Origin: Alphaproteobacteria bacterium
GTDB lineage: Bacteria > Pseudomonadota > Alphaproteobacteria > TMED109
Direction of reading: 5' to 3'
Length of the DNA: 64,000 bases
Assembly: GCA_030828505.1 (NCBI GenBank)
Contig: JAURCJ010000002.1
Location: 108,176-172,175, forward strand
Below are positions 57,142 to 64,000 of this stretch, one piece after another. The position numbers and the translations under genes are program-made. The notes under the pieces are model-generated. The model had not been told where the DNA came from, made no database searches, and saw only the letters and a list, made by a program, of their open reading frames with translations. Each line of letters begins with the position of its first letter. The first letter of the stretch is position 1.

Positions 57142-57861
57142 ATGCTTAATAATAATGGTAGAGTAGTTATGATTTCAGGAGCAAATAGAGGAATAGGGCT
57201 CGCTATAGCCCGTAATTTATATAAAGCGGGATATTCATTAAGCTTAGGTTCGAGAAGTATTGACTCATTGAAAGGTATAATTGAAAATTCAACTGAAGAC
57301 AGAATTATTAATTGTTATTTTGATGCTAATGATAAAAGTTCTCATAAGAATTGGGTCATAGATACTGTAAACAAATTTAGTAAAATTGATTGTTTAATAA
57401 ATAATGCAGGTATTGTAGAGTCAGTCTCCGTAGATGATGAAGAGGATAATGAAGAGGCTTTAGATAGAATGTGGGCAGTAAATGTAAAAGCTCCTTTATC
57501 TTTGACTAGGTTAACTTTGCCATATTTAAAAAAATCGGGATCTGGAAGAGTAATTAATGTAGCTTCTTTGGCTGGTAAAGCAGTGTATGGAAGTTCAGTT
57601 GGTTATTCTATGACTAAATTTGCTGCAGTAGCTTTATCTCATGCAACTAGACATGGAGGTTGGGATTATGGGGTAAGATGTACCGCTTTATGTCCGGGAT
57701 ATGTTGCTACAGATATGACTAGCGAAGTAGAAAGTGTTCCAATAGATAATATGATTTCTCCAACTGACTTAGCTGAATTAGTTAAGACTGTAATTTCATT
57801 ATCTAACTCAGCATCAGTTGCTGAATTGATAGTTAATTGTAAACCAGACATTATTGCTTAA
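57142..57861 (+). CDS. Short-chain dehydrogenase/reductase
   Basis: A 239-residue classical SDR. The cofactor motif is GANRGIG (13-19), NNAG is at 87-90, and the catalytic triad is S142, Y155 and K159 (YSMTK). The Asp or Arg that sets the cofactor is in SLGSRSI, which favours NADPH. Only 15 bases separate it from the CmcJ-like gene, so it probably oxidises or reduces a product of that enzyme. Confidence 0.9.
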   Translation: MLNNNGRVVMISGANRGIGLAIARNLYKAGYSLSLGSRSIDSLKGIIENSTEDRIINCYFDANDKSSHKNWVIDTVNKFSKIDCLINNAGIVESVSVDDEEDNEEALDRMWAVNVKAPLSLTRLTLPYLKKSGSGRVINVASLAGKAVYGSSVGYSMTKFAAVALSHATRHGGWDYGVRCTALCPGYVATDMTSEVESVPIDNMISPTDLAELVKTVISLSNSASVAELIVNCKPDIIA

Positions 57862-57985
57862 TGAAGTTATATTTCTTTAATGCCTTATTATAAATCTCTA
57901 TAAAATATATATAATTTATTCAGTTAATTATTATAATTTAATAATATCCTACATTTATATTAACTCATAAATTAAGGATAAAAAT

Positions 57986-58210
57986 ATGGATAAAAAAGTT
58001 ACAGAAATTTTACCTATAAACCATCATAAGGATTTAAAACACTTATCAGAAATGATTGATAATATTTTATATCTATTTAAAAAAGGTTGGACTAAAGATG
58101 AATTAAAAGGCTTTATAGACAAGTATTGTTTAGAAGAGTTAGTTGAAACTATAAAAATTAAAGAAATTCAAAAAGATAAAGATAATATATTAAATTCTTT
58201 TAATACCTAA
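57986..58210 (+). CDS. Small hypothetical protein, 74 residues
   Basis: Not recognised. A charged, helical, soluble protein, with a Lys- and Glu-rich composition and a likely amphipathic region (HHKDLKHLSEMIDNILYLF). AAGGATAAAA lies just before the ATG, which supports translation. It sits between the SDR gene (124 bases upstream) and the MORN-protease gene, with no operon link to either. Confidence 0.6.
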   Translation: MDKKVTEILPINHHKDLKHLSEMIDNILYLFKKGWTKDELKGFIDKYCLEELVETIKIKEIQKDKDNILNSFNT

Positions 58211-58266
58211 AGTTTTAGAAGTATTTATACATAAAGGTATATTGTACACTCTCCTACATATCATGT

Positions 58267-58295
58267 TTGTAAAGAATAATTTTGTCTGATAGAAT
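58267..58295 (+). promoter_or_regulatory. Candidate promoter giving a leaderless MORN-protease transcript
   Basis: TTGTAA (58267-58272) and TAGAAT (58290-58295) are separated by 17 bases, the standard spacing, with 4 of 6 and 5 of 6 matches to the sigma-70 boxes. The ATG at 58302 lies 6 bases after the -10 box, so transcription would begin at or very near the start codon. No Shine-Dalgarno is visible there, in line with a leaderless mRNA. The match is moderate. Confidence 0.35.
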
Positions 58296-58301
58296 TTATT
58301 T

Positions 58302-60236
58302 ATGAAATTTTTATTATCGTTTATAATTTTAAATGTATTACTAACCCTATCTCAAGCATGGAGTTTACCTACATGTCCAGGTTCTCCTTCTTATGAAGGA
58401 TCAACATATTGGGATAATTGCGTAGGCACATATACCTTTTCTAATGGAGATAAATATGAAGGAGATTGGAGAAATGATAAGAGGCATGGGCAGGGGACTA
58501 GTACATATGCAAATGGTGGTAAATACGTGGGAGAGTATCAAGATAACAAGAAGACTGGTATAGGAACTTTTTTCTTTTCTACAGGTGACAAATATATTGG
58601 AAATTTTAAAGATGATGTTAGATATGGCGAAGGAACATATATTTTTGCTGATGGAAGAGTATGGCAAGGACAATGGAATAATGATAAATGGGTAAGTGGA
58701 AATAAATTTGCGGCAGGAGAATATAATTCTTTTTCTCAAGTATCTAATTTATCTATATGTCCAGATTCTCCATCCTATGAAGGATCAACGTATTGGGACA
58801 ATTGTGTAGGTGTTTATAACTATTCTAATGGAGATAAATATGAAGGAGAGTGGAGGGAAGATAAGAGGCATGGGCAGGGCACTTATACTTTTTCTAATGG
58901 AGATAAATATGTAGGAGATTTTTTAGATGGTGGTTTTCATGGTCAGGGAACTTATACCTATGGAAAAGGTGAATGGGAAGATGATAAATATATAGGAGAG
59001 TATAAAAATGATAAACGAAATGGTCAGGGAGTATATATGTTTGCTGATGGAAGAGTATGGCAAGGTCAATGGAGTAACGATGAGTGGGTAAGTGGAAATA
59101 AATTTGCGGAAGGAGAATTTGATTATTCTTCTCAGATATCTAGTTTACCAACATGCCAAGGTTCTCCATCCTATGAGGGGTCAACTTATTGGGATAATTG
59201 TGTAGGCACATATACTTTTTCTAGCGGTGAAATCTATATAGGATCATGGAAGAATGATAAGAGGCATGGGCAGGGAACTAGTACCTATGCTAGTGGAGAC
59301 AAATATATAGGAGAGTATAAAGAGGATATGAAGCATGGTCAGGGAATATATACTTTTGCTAATGGGGAAAAATATATTGGAGAATTTAAGAATAATGAGA
59401 GACATGGTCAAGGAACTAATACTTGGGCAGATGGAAAAGTATGGCAAGGAGAATGGAGCAATAATGAATGGGTAAGTGGGAATAAATATAAAGTAGGCGA
59501 AAATAGCTTACCAAAACAGGATAATAATAAACAAAATACAAACCCTAATGAGATTATTAATGCAGCGTCTGGTTCTGGATTTATTGTTTCATCTTCAGGA
59601 CACATAGTTACTAATAATCATGTTATAGATGGATGCAATGATGTAAAAGTACATCAGAAGGGTAAAATTTTTAAGGCTACAATTGTAGATGTTGATTATA
59701 TGAATGACCTGGCTATTATTCAAGCTGATATTACTTCTTCAATGGTTTTTTCAGTTAGTAGTCAAGATGCAGAACTTTTGCAAGATATATATGTTGCAGG
59801 GTATCCTTTTGGCGCTACAATCAGCAGTAGTATTAAGGTAACTAAAGGGATAGTAAGTTCTCTTTCAGGAATAGGAAACAATTATTCTAATATGCAAATA
59901 GATGCTGCATTACAACCTGGTAATAGTGGAGGTCCTATTTTAGATAATAAGGGAAATGTGGTTGGCGTTGCAGTTGCCAAGCTAGATTTATCATTAATGC
60001 TAGAAGAATTTGGTGCTGTACCAGAAGACACTAATTTTGGAATTAAATCTTCCACATTAATAACTTTTCTTAGAGCTAATGGAATTAAAACATCTAAAAG
60101 ATCTGATATAGATATTTCTCGTACAGAGTTAGGACAAAAGATTAGTGATGGAACATTATTTCTTTCTTGTTGGATGACATATGCAAAAATAGAAGAATTA
60201 AGAACTAAAAAAGTAATGTTTGAAAACCTAAGATGA
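58302..60236 (+). CDS. Secreted protein with three MORN-repeat modules fused to a trypsin-like (HtrA-type) protease domain
   Basis: A 644-residue protein. A signal peptide (1-19) is followed by three modules of about 130 residues, starting near 22, 150 and 282. Each opens with a Cys-containing cap, PSYEGSTYWDNCVG (Cys pairs C25/C40, C153/C168, C285/C300), then MORN repeats of the form GDKYxGxxxNDKRHGQGT. After a Lys/Asn/Gln-rich linker (about 403-420), a trypsin-like domain starts at SGSGFIVSSSGHIVTNNHVID, with catalytic H440, D469 (NDLAII) and S542 (QPGNSGGP). There is no PDZ domain. The paired Cys could form disulfides in the periplasm. It stands apart from its neighbours, with a candidate leaderless promoter. 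Confidence 0.86.
   Translation: MKFLLSFIILNVLLTLSQAWSLPTCPGSPSYEGSTYWDNCVGTYTFSNGDKYEGDWRNDKRHGQGTSTYANGGKYVGEYQDNKKTGIGTFFFSTGDKYIGNFKDDVRYGEGTYIFADGRVWQGQWNNDKWVSGNKFAAGEYNSFSQVSNLSICPDSPSYEGSTYWDNCVGVYNYSNGDKYEGEWREDKRHGQGTYTFSNGDKYVGDFLDGGFHGQGTYTYGKGEWEDDKYIGEYKNDKRNGQGVYMFADGRVWQGQWSNDEWVSGNKFAEGEFDYSSQISSLPTCQGSPSYEGSTYWDNCVGTYTFSSGEIYIGSWKNDKRHGQGTSTYASGDKYIGEYKEDMKHGQGIYTFANGEKYIGEFKNNERHGQGTNTWADGKVWQGEWSNNEWVSGNKYKVGENSLPKQDNNKQNTNPNEIINAASGSGFIVSSSGHIVTNNHVIDGCNDVKVHQKGKIFKATIVDVDYMNDLAIIQADITSSMVFSVSSQDAELLQDIYVAGYPFGATISSSIKVTKGIVSSLSGIGNNYSNMQIDAALQPGNSGGPILDNKGNVVGVAVAKLDLSLMLEEFGAVPEDTNFGIKSSTLITFLRANGIKTSKRSDIDISRTELGQKISDGTLFLSCWMTYAKIEELRTKKVMFENLR
58365..59502 (+). repeat. 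Three tandem copies of a roughly 390-base coding module
   Basis: Copies start near 58365, 58749 and 59142 inside the MORN-protease gene. Each begins with a stretch encoding SPSYEGSTYWDNC and ends with WQGxWxNxxWVSGNK. Bases such as GGATCAACATATTGGGA and GGATCAACGTATTGGGA recur almost unchanged, so the copies derive from duplications that have not diverged much. The third copy differs the most toward its 3' end. Confidence 0.85.
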
Positions 60237-60347
60237 AGTATAAAAATATTATATGCTAAGTATAAATATTTATATTTAGTTCTAAGTAAAATAAAGTAAT
60301 TGAATGTTTAGACTTAAAACGATACTTTAATATATGCAAATAATTGT

Positions 60348-60423
60348 GGGCCCTTAGCTCAGTTGGTAGAGCAACTGACTCTTAATCAGTGGGTCACAGG
60401 TTCGAATCCTGTAGGGCTCACCA
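60348..60423 (+). tRNA. tRNA-Lys (anticodon CTT)
   Basis: The 76-base cloverleaf has acceptor GGGCCCT paired with AGGGCTC (one G-U), D-arm GCTC/GAGC, anticodon arm ACTGA-CTCTTAA-TCAGT with anticodon CTT, T-arm ACAGG/CCTGT with TTCGAAT, and an encoded ACCA end. Its product reads AAG. It lies 111 bases after the MORN-protease gene. Confidence 0.96.
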
Positions 60424-60510
60424 TAAATTAATATTGTGATGTGTATTCATCAGATGGCGATACTAGATATATATTTGGAACGCCTTTAGAACTTAGCGAG
60501 AAGATATTTA

Positions 60511-61080
60511 TTAATAATAACTTACATAATCGTCTTTATTAGGCCTAGTTCTCTCTTTTGGATCTTTATCTTTTGATCCAATATATATAAACCCTGCAAT
60601 TTTATCTTTCACAGGATCTCCCCCTAATTCTTTAATAATATTTTTATTATAGGCATACCATTCTGTTACCCATTGTGCAGCATAGCCTAATGCTTGAGCA
60701 GCATATAAAATTGTAGTGCAGACAGCTCCTGCAGATAAAACTTGTTCCCATTCGGGTATTTTATGATCAAGTTCAGGTGTTGATAAAATTGCAATTACCG
60801 TATGAGCTCTCTGAAACCTTGAGGATTCCATTTTAATTAGTTCTTCTGAGGCATTATTATTATGTTTTAAAAATTCATTAAGAATAACTTGCTCATCAAA
60901 TATTTTTCTTCTTTGACCTTTTATTACAGAAATTTTCCATGGTTTAACTCCACCATGATCAGGAACTCTTAAACCAGCATTAAGAATTAGTTGTAAATGT
61001 TCCTCTAGGACATTTCCTTCACTCATTCTTTTTGCTGTAACAGATCTTCTCTTAGATAAGAAGTCTAAAATTTCGGACAT
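60511..61080 (-). CDS. Nitroreductase family flavoprotein
   Basis: A 189-residue FMN enzyme similar in form to YdjA. The N-terminal FLSKRRSVTAKRM binds FMN phosphate, and PDHGGVKPWKISVI and GAVCTTILYAAQALGYAAQWVTEW are family features. GGAAG lies 4 bases before the ATG. The substrate is unknown. The 87 bases to tRNA-Lys hold no feature I can name. Confidence 0.88.
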   Translation of the reverse strand: MSEILDFLSKRRSVTAKRMSEGNVLEEHLQLILNAGLRVPDHGGVKPWKISVIKGQRRKIFDEQVILNEFLKHNNNASEELIKMESSRFQRAHTVIAILSTPELDHKIPEWEQVLSAGAVCTTILYAAQALGYAAQWVTEWYAYNKNIIKELGGDPVKDKIAGFIYIGSKDKDPKERTRPNKDDYVSYY

Positions 61081-61195
61081 CTCACTTCCAATATTATGTA
61101 TTAATCCAATTTATTATGTTAAATTTTATTAAATTAATCTTAAAAAAGATACTTAAATAATTATATAATTTATCAATAATATAAGGGTTGTTAAT

Positions 61196-61594
61196 ATGGT
61201 ACAAAATATTATAAAAACTTGCCAGATGCTTGTAAGTGAAGCAAATGAAATTGTTCCTATAATTTCAATTGCTGATGCTAAAAATAAAGTAAATGATAGA
61301 AATTATGTTTTTATTGATATCCGTGATTTCAGAGAAATAAAAAGGGAAGGTAAAATTCCAAATGCTTTTTCATGTCCAAGGGGTATGTTAGAATTTTGGA
61401 TTGATCCAAATAGTCCTTATCATAAAGAAATTTTTAACCAAGATAAAACATATATATTTTATTGTGCGAGTGGTTGGAGGTCAGCACTTGCTGGTAAAGT
61501 ATCTATAGAAATGGGTTTAAAGCCAGTTTTTCATATAGAAGGGGGATTCAGTGCTTGGAAGAATAAAAAATTAGCAATTGAAGTAGTTAAGTAG
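61196..61594 (+). CDS. Cytoplasmic rhodanese-like protein
   Basis: A 132-residue single rhodanese domain without a signal peptide. The active-site Cys is in FYCASGWRSAL, and IDIRDFREIKREGKI matches the family start. It transfers or binds sulfane sulfur. It differs from the periplasmic rhodanese at 16969-17400 by lacking a leader. It ends 16 bases from the convergent Ldh_2 gene. Confidence 0.88.
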   Translation: MVQNIIKTCQMLVSEANEIVPIISIADAKNKVNDRNYVFIDIRDFREIKREGKIPNAFSCPRGMLEFWIDPNSPYHKEIFNQDKTYIFYCASGWRSALAGKVSIEMGLKPVFHIEGGFSAWKNKKLAIEVVK

Positions 61595-61610
61595 TTTTTA
61601 TTCTATAAAT

Positions 61611-62693
61611 TTAGAGACATTTCTTTATTAATTTTTCATCTATTTTTAATGAGAAAGCAGTTTCTTTTATTGCGTCCCATGTAATTTTTGTAATTGGTAT
61701 ACCATTTTTTAATCTGTCTTTTTTGGTAATGATTTCTTTTTCACCAGGCATTAAAACATTATCAACTCCTTTAGTCGGTTTTGCAGATTTAAAAAATTTT
61801 ATATATCTTTTTATCTCTTTATCATATTCTTTACCATTTACGTATTTAGAAGGATTAATATATATAGAAAGCATACCATTTCTAAATGGTTGAGACTTAT
61901 TTTCTCTACCCATACCGCTGCCAGTAAGAGCGCCTGCTAATAATTCGCATAAAAATGATAATCCAGATCCTTTATGTAAACCAAAAGGCTTAAACGCGCC
62001 TGTGCCACCTCTTGAGCTTTTTGCATTTGGATCCTTAGTGCCATATATTACACTGGTATCGTTTGTATCATTTCCTTTATCGTTAATGAGCGCATCTTTT
62101 GGAATAGGCTTACCACCTTGATGAGAAACATATGCTTTACCCTCAGCAACAAGAGATGTAGCAAAGTCTAATATAAAAGGATTTTTATTTTTAATAGGTA
62201 CGCCAGCTGAAAATGGATTTGTTGAAAATCGCCTTTCCCATGATCCATAGGGTGCTACTAATAAACCTGCAATACTATTAACAAAGTGTACTGAAATTAT
62301 TTCTTTTTCTGCAGCCATTTCAGAAAAATCTCCTATTCTTCCTAAATGTCCTGAATTTTTTATACCAATAATTGATGTACCAAATTTTTTAGCTTTTTTT
62401 ATTCCAAGTTTACATGCAAAAGGGCCTACCGTTTGTCCAAAACCATCTAAACCATCTACTATACTAAAATTATTACTTTCCATTAAAATTTTAGGTTTAA
62501 CATTTGTAACAATATGATTGTCTTTAATCATATCAACATATCTAGGAGTTCTAATTACTCCATGACTATCATGACCAACTAAACTTGCTTTTACTAAGTA
62601 TTCTGCAATTCTTTCAGCTTCTGCTTTTTTGCAACCAGCTTTATTAAAAATTGTAAAAATTAATATTTCTAATGGTTTAGTTTTAATTTGCAT
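61611..62693 (-). CDS. Ldh_2-family malate/lactate dehydrogenase-like oxidoreductase
   Basis: A 360-residue NAD(P)-dependent dehydrogenase unrelated to the classical LDH fold. The catalytic His motif is GHDSHGVIRTPRYV (39-52), with GIKNSGHLGRIGDFSEMA and SRGGTGAFKPFGLHKGSGLSFLCELLAGALTG in parts further on. Family substrates include malate, sulfolactate, ureidoglycolate and delta1-piperideine-2-carboxylate; the residues that decide between them are beyond me. Substrate open. Upstream lies a class IV aminotransferase gene in the same direction. Confidence 0.87.
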   Translation of the reverse strand: MQIKTKPLEILIFTIFNKAGCKKAEAERIAEYLVKASLVGHDSHGVIRTPRYVDMIKDNHIVTNVKPKILMESNNFSIVDGLDGFGQTVGPFACKLGIKKAKKFGTSIIGIKNSGHLGRIGDFSEMAAEKEIISVHFVNSIAGLLVAPYGSWERRFSTNPFSAGVPIKNKNPFILDFATSLVAEGKAYVSHQGGKPIPKDALINDKGNDTNDTSVIYGTKDPNAKSSRGGTGAFKPFGLHKGSGLSFLCELLAGALTGSGMGRENKSQPFRNGMLSIYINPSKYVNGKEYDKEIKRYIKFFKSAKPTKGVDNVLMPGEKEIITKKDRLKNGIPITKITWDAIKETAFSLKIDEKLIKKCL

Positions 62694-62803
62694 AGTATTT
62701 CCATATTAAGTTATTAGAATAATAAATACTCTTAATGTTAAATTAAATATTAGGATATTATATACATTTAATATTATTTCTTAAATAAAAATTAAGAATT
62801 AAT

Positions 62804-63670
62804 TTAAATAGAATTATTTTTACTAATCTTTATATAAGTTTCTCTTAATATTTCCGTTATAGGACCTATGTTACCTTGGCCAATTTTTTGATTATCAATG
62901 TTAATTACAGGAGCTATTAAAGTTGATGCAGATGAAATAAAAGCCTCATTTGATTTTATTGCTTCTTTGACAGTAAAAGGCTTCTCTATTATAGATAATT
63001 TTAGCTTATTAGCTACTTCAAGTAATGTTTTACGTGTAATACCTGGAAGTAATTTATTTGATAAATCTCGTGTAATTATATTATTATTATTATCTATTAT
63101 ATAGGCATTATTTGAAGTGCCTTCATTTATAAATCCGTCATTATCAATTAACCAAGCATCATCAAATCCCATTTTAAACGCTTCAGTTTTAATTAAAGTT
63201 GCATATAACAATTGTGTAGTTTTTATATCTTTTCGTTGCCACCTTATGTCTGGCTTTGTAATAATTTTTAAACCAGAATTCTTAAAATTTATATTTGTTA
63301 ATTTTTTTTCCTGTGTAAAAGCAAAAATATTGGGTTTAATATCTTTGTCTTTTATCAAAAAGTCTCTTTCAATTGTTCCTCTACTTACCTGCATATATAT
63401 AAGACCTTCTTCATAAGAAAAATTATTTTTTTTTATTAATTCCTTATGCATCTTTAAAAGAGATTCATAATTAATATTGTTTATGATATTTAATTCTTTT
63501 AAAGAATTTTTTAATCTTTCTATATGTGATGGAAAATCTATAAGTTTGTTATCTATTACTGCAGTAACTTCATAAACTGAGTCTGAGAATAATAAACCTC
63601 TATCAAAAATGGATATTTTTGCTTCATGCTCTTGTATATATTTACCATTTAAAAATACTATTCTATTCAT
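62804..63670 (-). CDS. Class IV PLP aminotransferase (D-amino acid transaminase/branched-chain type)
   Basis: A 288-residue fold-type IV aminotransferase. The N-terminal FLNGKYIQEHEAKISIFDRGLLFSDSVYE is typical of D-amino acid transaminase-like proteins. The PLP Lys lies in the RKDIKTTQLLYATL region, and the phosphate-binding motif is in EGTSNNAYI. It overlaps the upstream hydratase gene by 8 bases, so the two are coupled. The short gap to the Ldh_2 gene (110 bases) has no strong promoter. It converts keto acid to amino acid; the particular pair is unknown. Confidence 0.88.
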   Translation of the reverse strand: MNRIVFLNGKYIQEHEAKISIFDRGLLFSDSVYEVTAVIDNKLIDFPSHIERLKNSLKELNIINNINYESLLKMHKELIKKNNFSYEEGLIYMQVSRGTIERDFLIKDKDIKPNIFAFTQEKKLTNINFKNSGLKIITKPDIRWQRKDIKTTQLLYATLIKTEAFKMGFDDAWLIDNDGFINEGTSNNAYIIDNNNNIITRDLSNKLLPGITRKTLLEVANKLKLSIIEKPFTVKEAIKSNEAFISSASTLIAPVINIDNQKIGQGNIGPITEILRETYIKISKNNSI

Positions 63671-64000
63671 TAATTGTAATCTGAGTTTTAACTGGAATTT
63701 CTGAAATTCCTCTTAAAGTATATGTGTAAGTTTTATTTCCTTCACTTAATGGAAATAATTTGCCAACTGAACCTAAACTTAATCTATCACCAGCTTTTAA
63801 CGTGATACCTCTTTTATTAAATTCTTCAATAAGCCACATTACTACATTCATTGGGTTTCCCATTAATGATGAACCAGGCGAATTTTGGATAATTGTTCCT
63901 GTTTCATCTTCAAAAATAGTTTCCATTTTAGCTAATGATTGAATAAATTCTGGAGTAGATTGCATAAGCACCCCTGGTCCCATTACCATTTTTGTAGCTA
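63663..64000 (-). CDS. 2-oxopent-4-enoate hydratase family protein (partial, cut by window edge)
   Basis: Only the C-terminal 112 or so residues are visible; the 5' end lies beyond 64000. The segments ATKMVMGPGVLMQ, SSLMGNPMNVVMWLIEEF and the RLSLGSVGKLFPL tail fit the MhpD/2-hydroxypentadienoate hydratase family (fumarylacetoacetase-like fold). Related proteins hydrate or decarboxylate oxo-acids in catechol meta-cleavage. The overlap with the aminotransferase suggests a shared pathway. Identification is less firm because of the truncation. Confidence 0.72.
   Translation of the reverse strand, partial: ATKMVMGPGVLMQSTPEFIQSLAKMETIFEDETGTIIQNSPGSSLMGNPMNVVMWLIEEFNKRGITLKAGDRLSLGSVGKLFPLSEGNKTYTYTLRGISEIPVKTQITINE

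Noticed and set aside
58401..59605. Minus-strand open frames opposite the MORN modules
   Set aside because: They repeat because the coding strand repeats; composition is not protein-like and no start signals are seen.

Overview
The window is one continuous, strongly AT-rich bacterial chromosome segment, coding-dense and with short intergenic gaps. Several features point to an alphaproteobacterium. There is a circularly permuted two-piece tmRNA gene (about 34931-35200, minus strand). An alphaproteobacterial-type SspB lies next to it. ThyX is present, the elongator tRNA-Met has the alphaproteobacterial form, and the order ilvI/ilvH/ilvC/leuA/mreBCD/mrdA/rodA is kept. The low GC, compact spacing and gene set (TRAP and EamA transporters, short-chain dehydrogenase, class IV aminotransferase) suggest a streamlined marine lineage such as Pelagibacterales or HIMB59-like relatives. 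That placement is inference. I see no rRNA, insertion sequence, prophage or CRISPR array.

Layout. 77-6280 (+): a sulfur block (cysE, two cysteine desulfurases, ferredoxin, mnmA) with a haloalkane-dehalogenase-like hydrolase inside it, then an EamA exporter. 6340-10177 (+): tRNA-Met, a MORN-variant repeat lipoprotein-like or secreted protein, an ATC-hydrolase-family protein, a TenA-like protein, nitronate monooxygenase and msrA. 10180-16894 (-): a molybdenum-hydroxylase gene set (cytochrome c, CoxG, 2Fe-2S and FAD subunits, two XdhC halves, a MoCo-handling fusion) whose large catalytic subunit is absent, followed by a HAD hydrolase and a broken enolase-superfamily gene. 16969-22533 (-): DUF1800 and DUF1501 secreted proteins, a TRAP permease pair without its binding protein, and a periplasmic rhodanese. 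22632-28427: MFS transporter, zinc alcohol dehydrogenase, class II aldolase, DUF4389 membrane protein, and a Tat small subunit with a GMC oxidoreductase, closed by a clear terminator. 28560-32804: a large AsmA protein and a GST. 32807-35200 (-): fumarase, sspB and ssrA.

35359-53808 is mostly housekeeping: thyX, mrp, hflK-hflC-DUF2065-degP, miaA, branched-chain amino acid synthesis (ilvI, a TetR regulator, ilvH, ilvC, a leucine-rich small ORF, leuA), and the rod-shape operon mreB-mreC-mreD-mrdA-rodA. From 53816 the segment becomes accessory again: an ABC-F ATPase, a frameshifted GST, a CmcJ/NvfI-type oxidoreductase with an SDR, a three-module MORN-trypsin fusion protein, tRNA-Lys, a nitroreductase, a rhodanese, and an Ldh_2-type dehydrogenase, class IV aminotransferase and partial hydratase cut by the window edge.

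The most unusual items are the Mo-hydroxylase accessory operon lacking its catalytic subunit, the MORN-protease fusion, the dehalogenase-like protein with Glu in the nucleophile position, the Leu-rich ORF with a hairpin over its stop codon before leuA, an ATT start codon for miaA, and the ssrA-sspB adjacency. Two genes (enolase superfamily and GST) are broken by apparent single-base deletions, which could be pseudogenes or sequence errors. No stretch over 300 bases lacks a gene: the longest gap between proteins (34877-35358) is filled by tmRNA, and 46489-46736 holds the small Leu-rich ORF.
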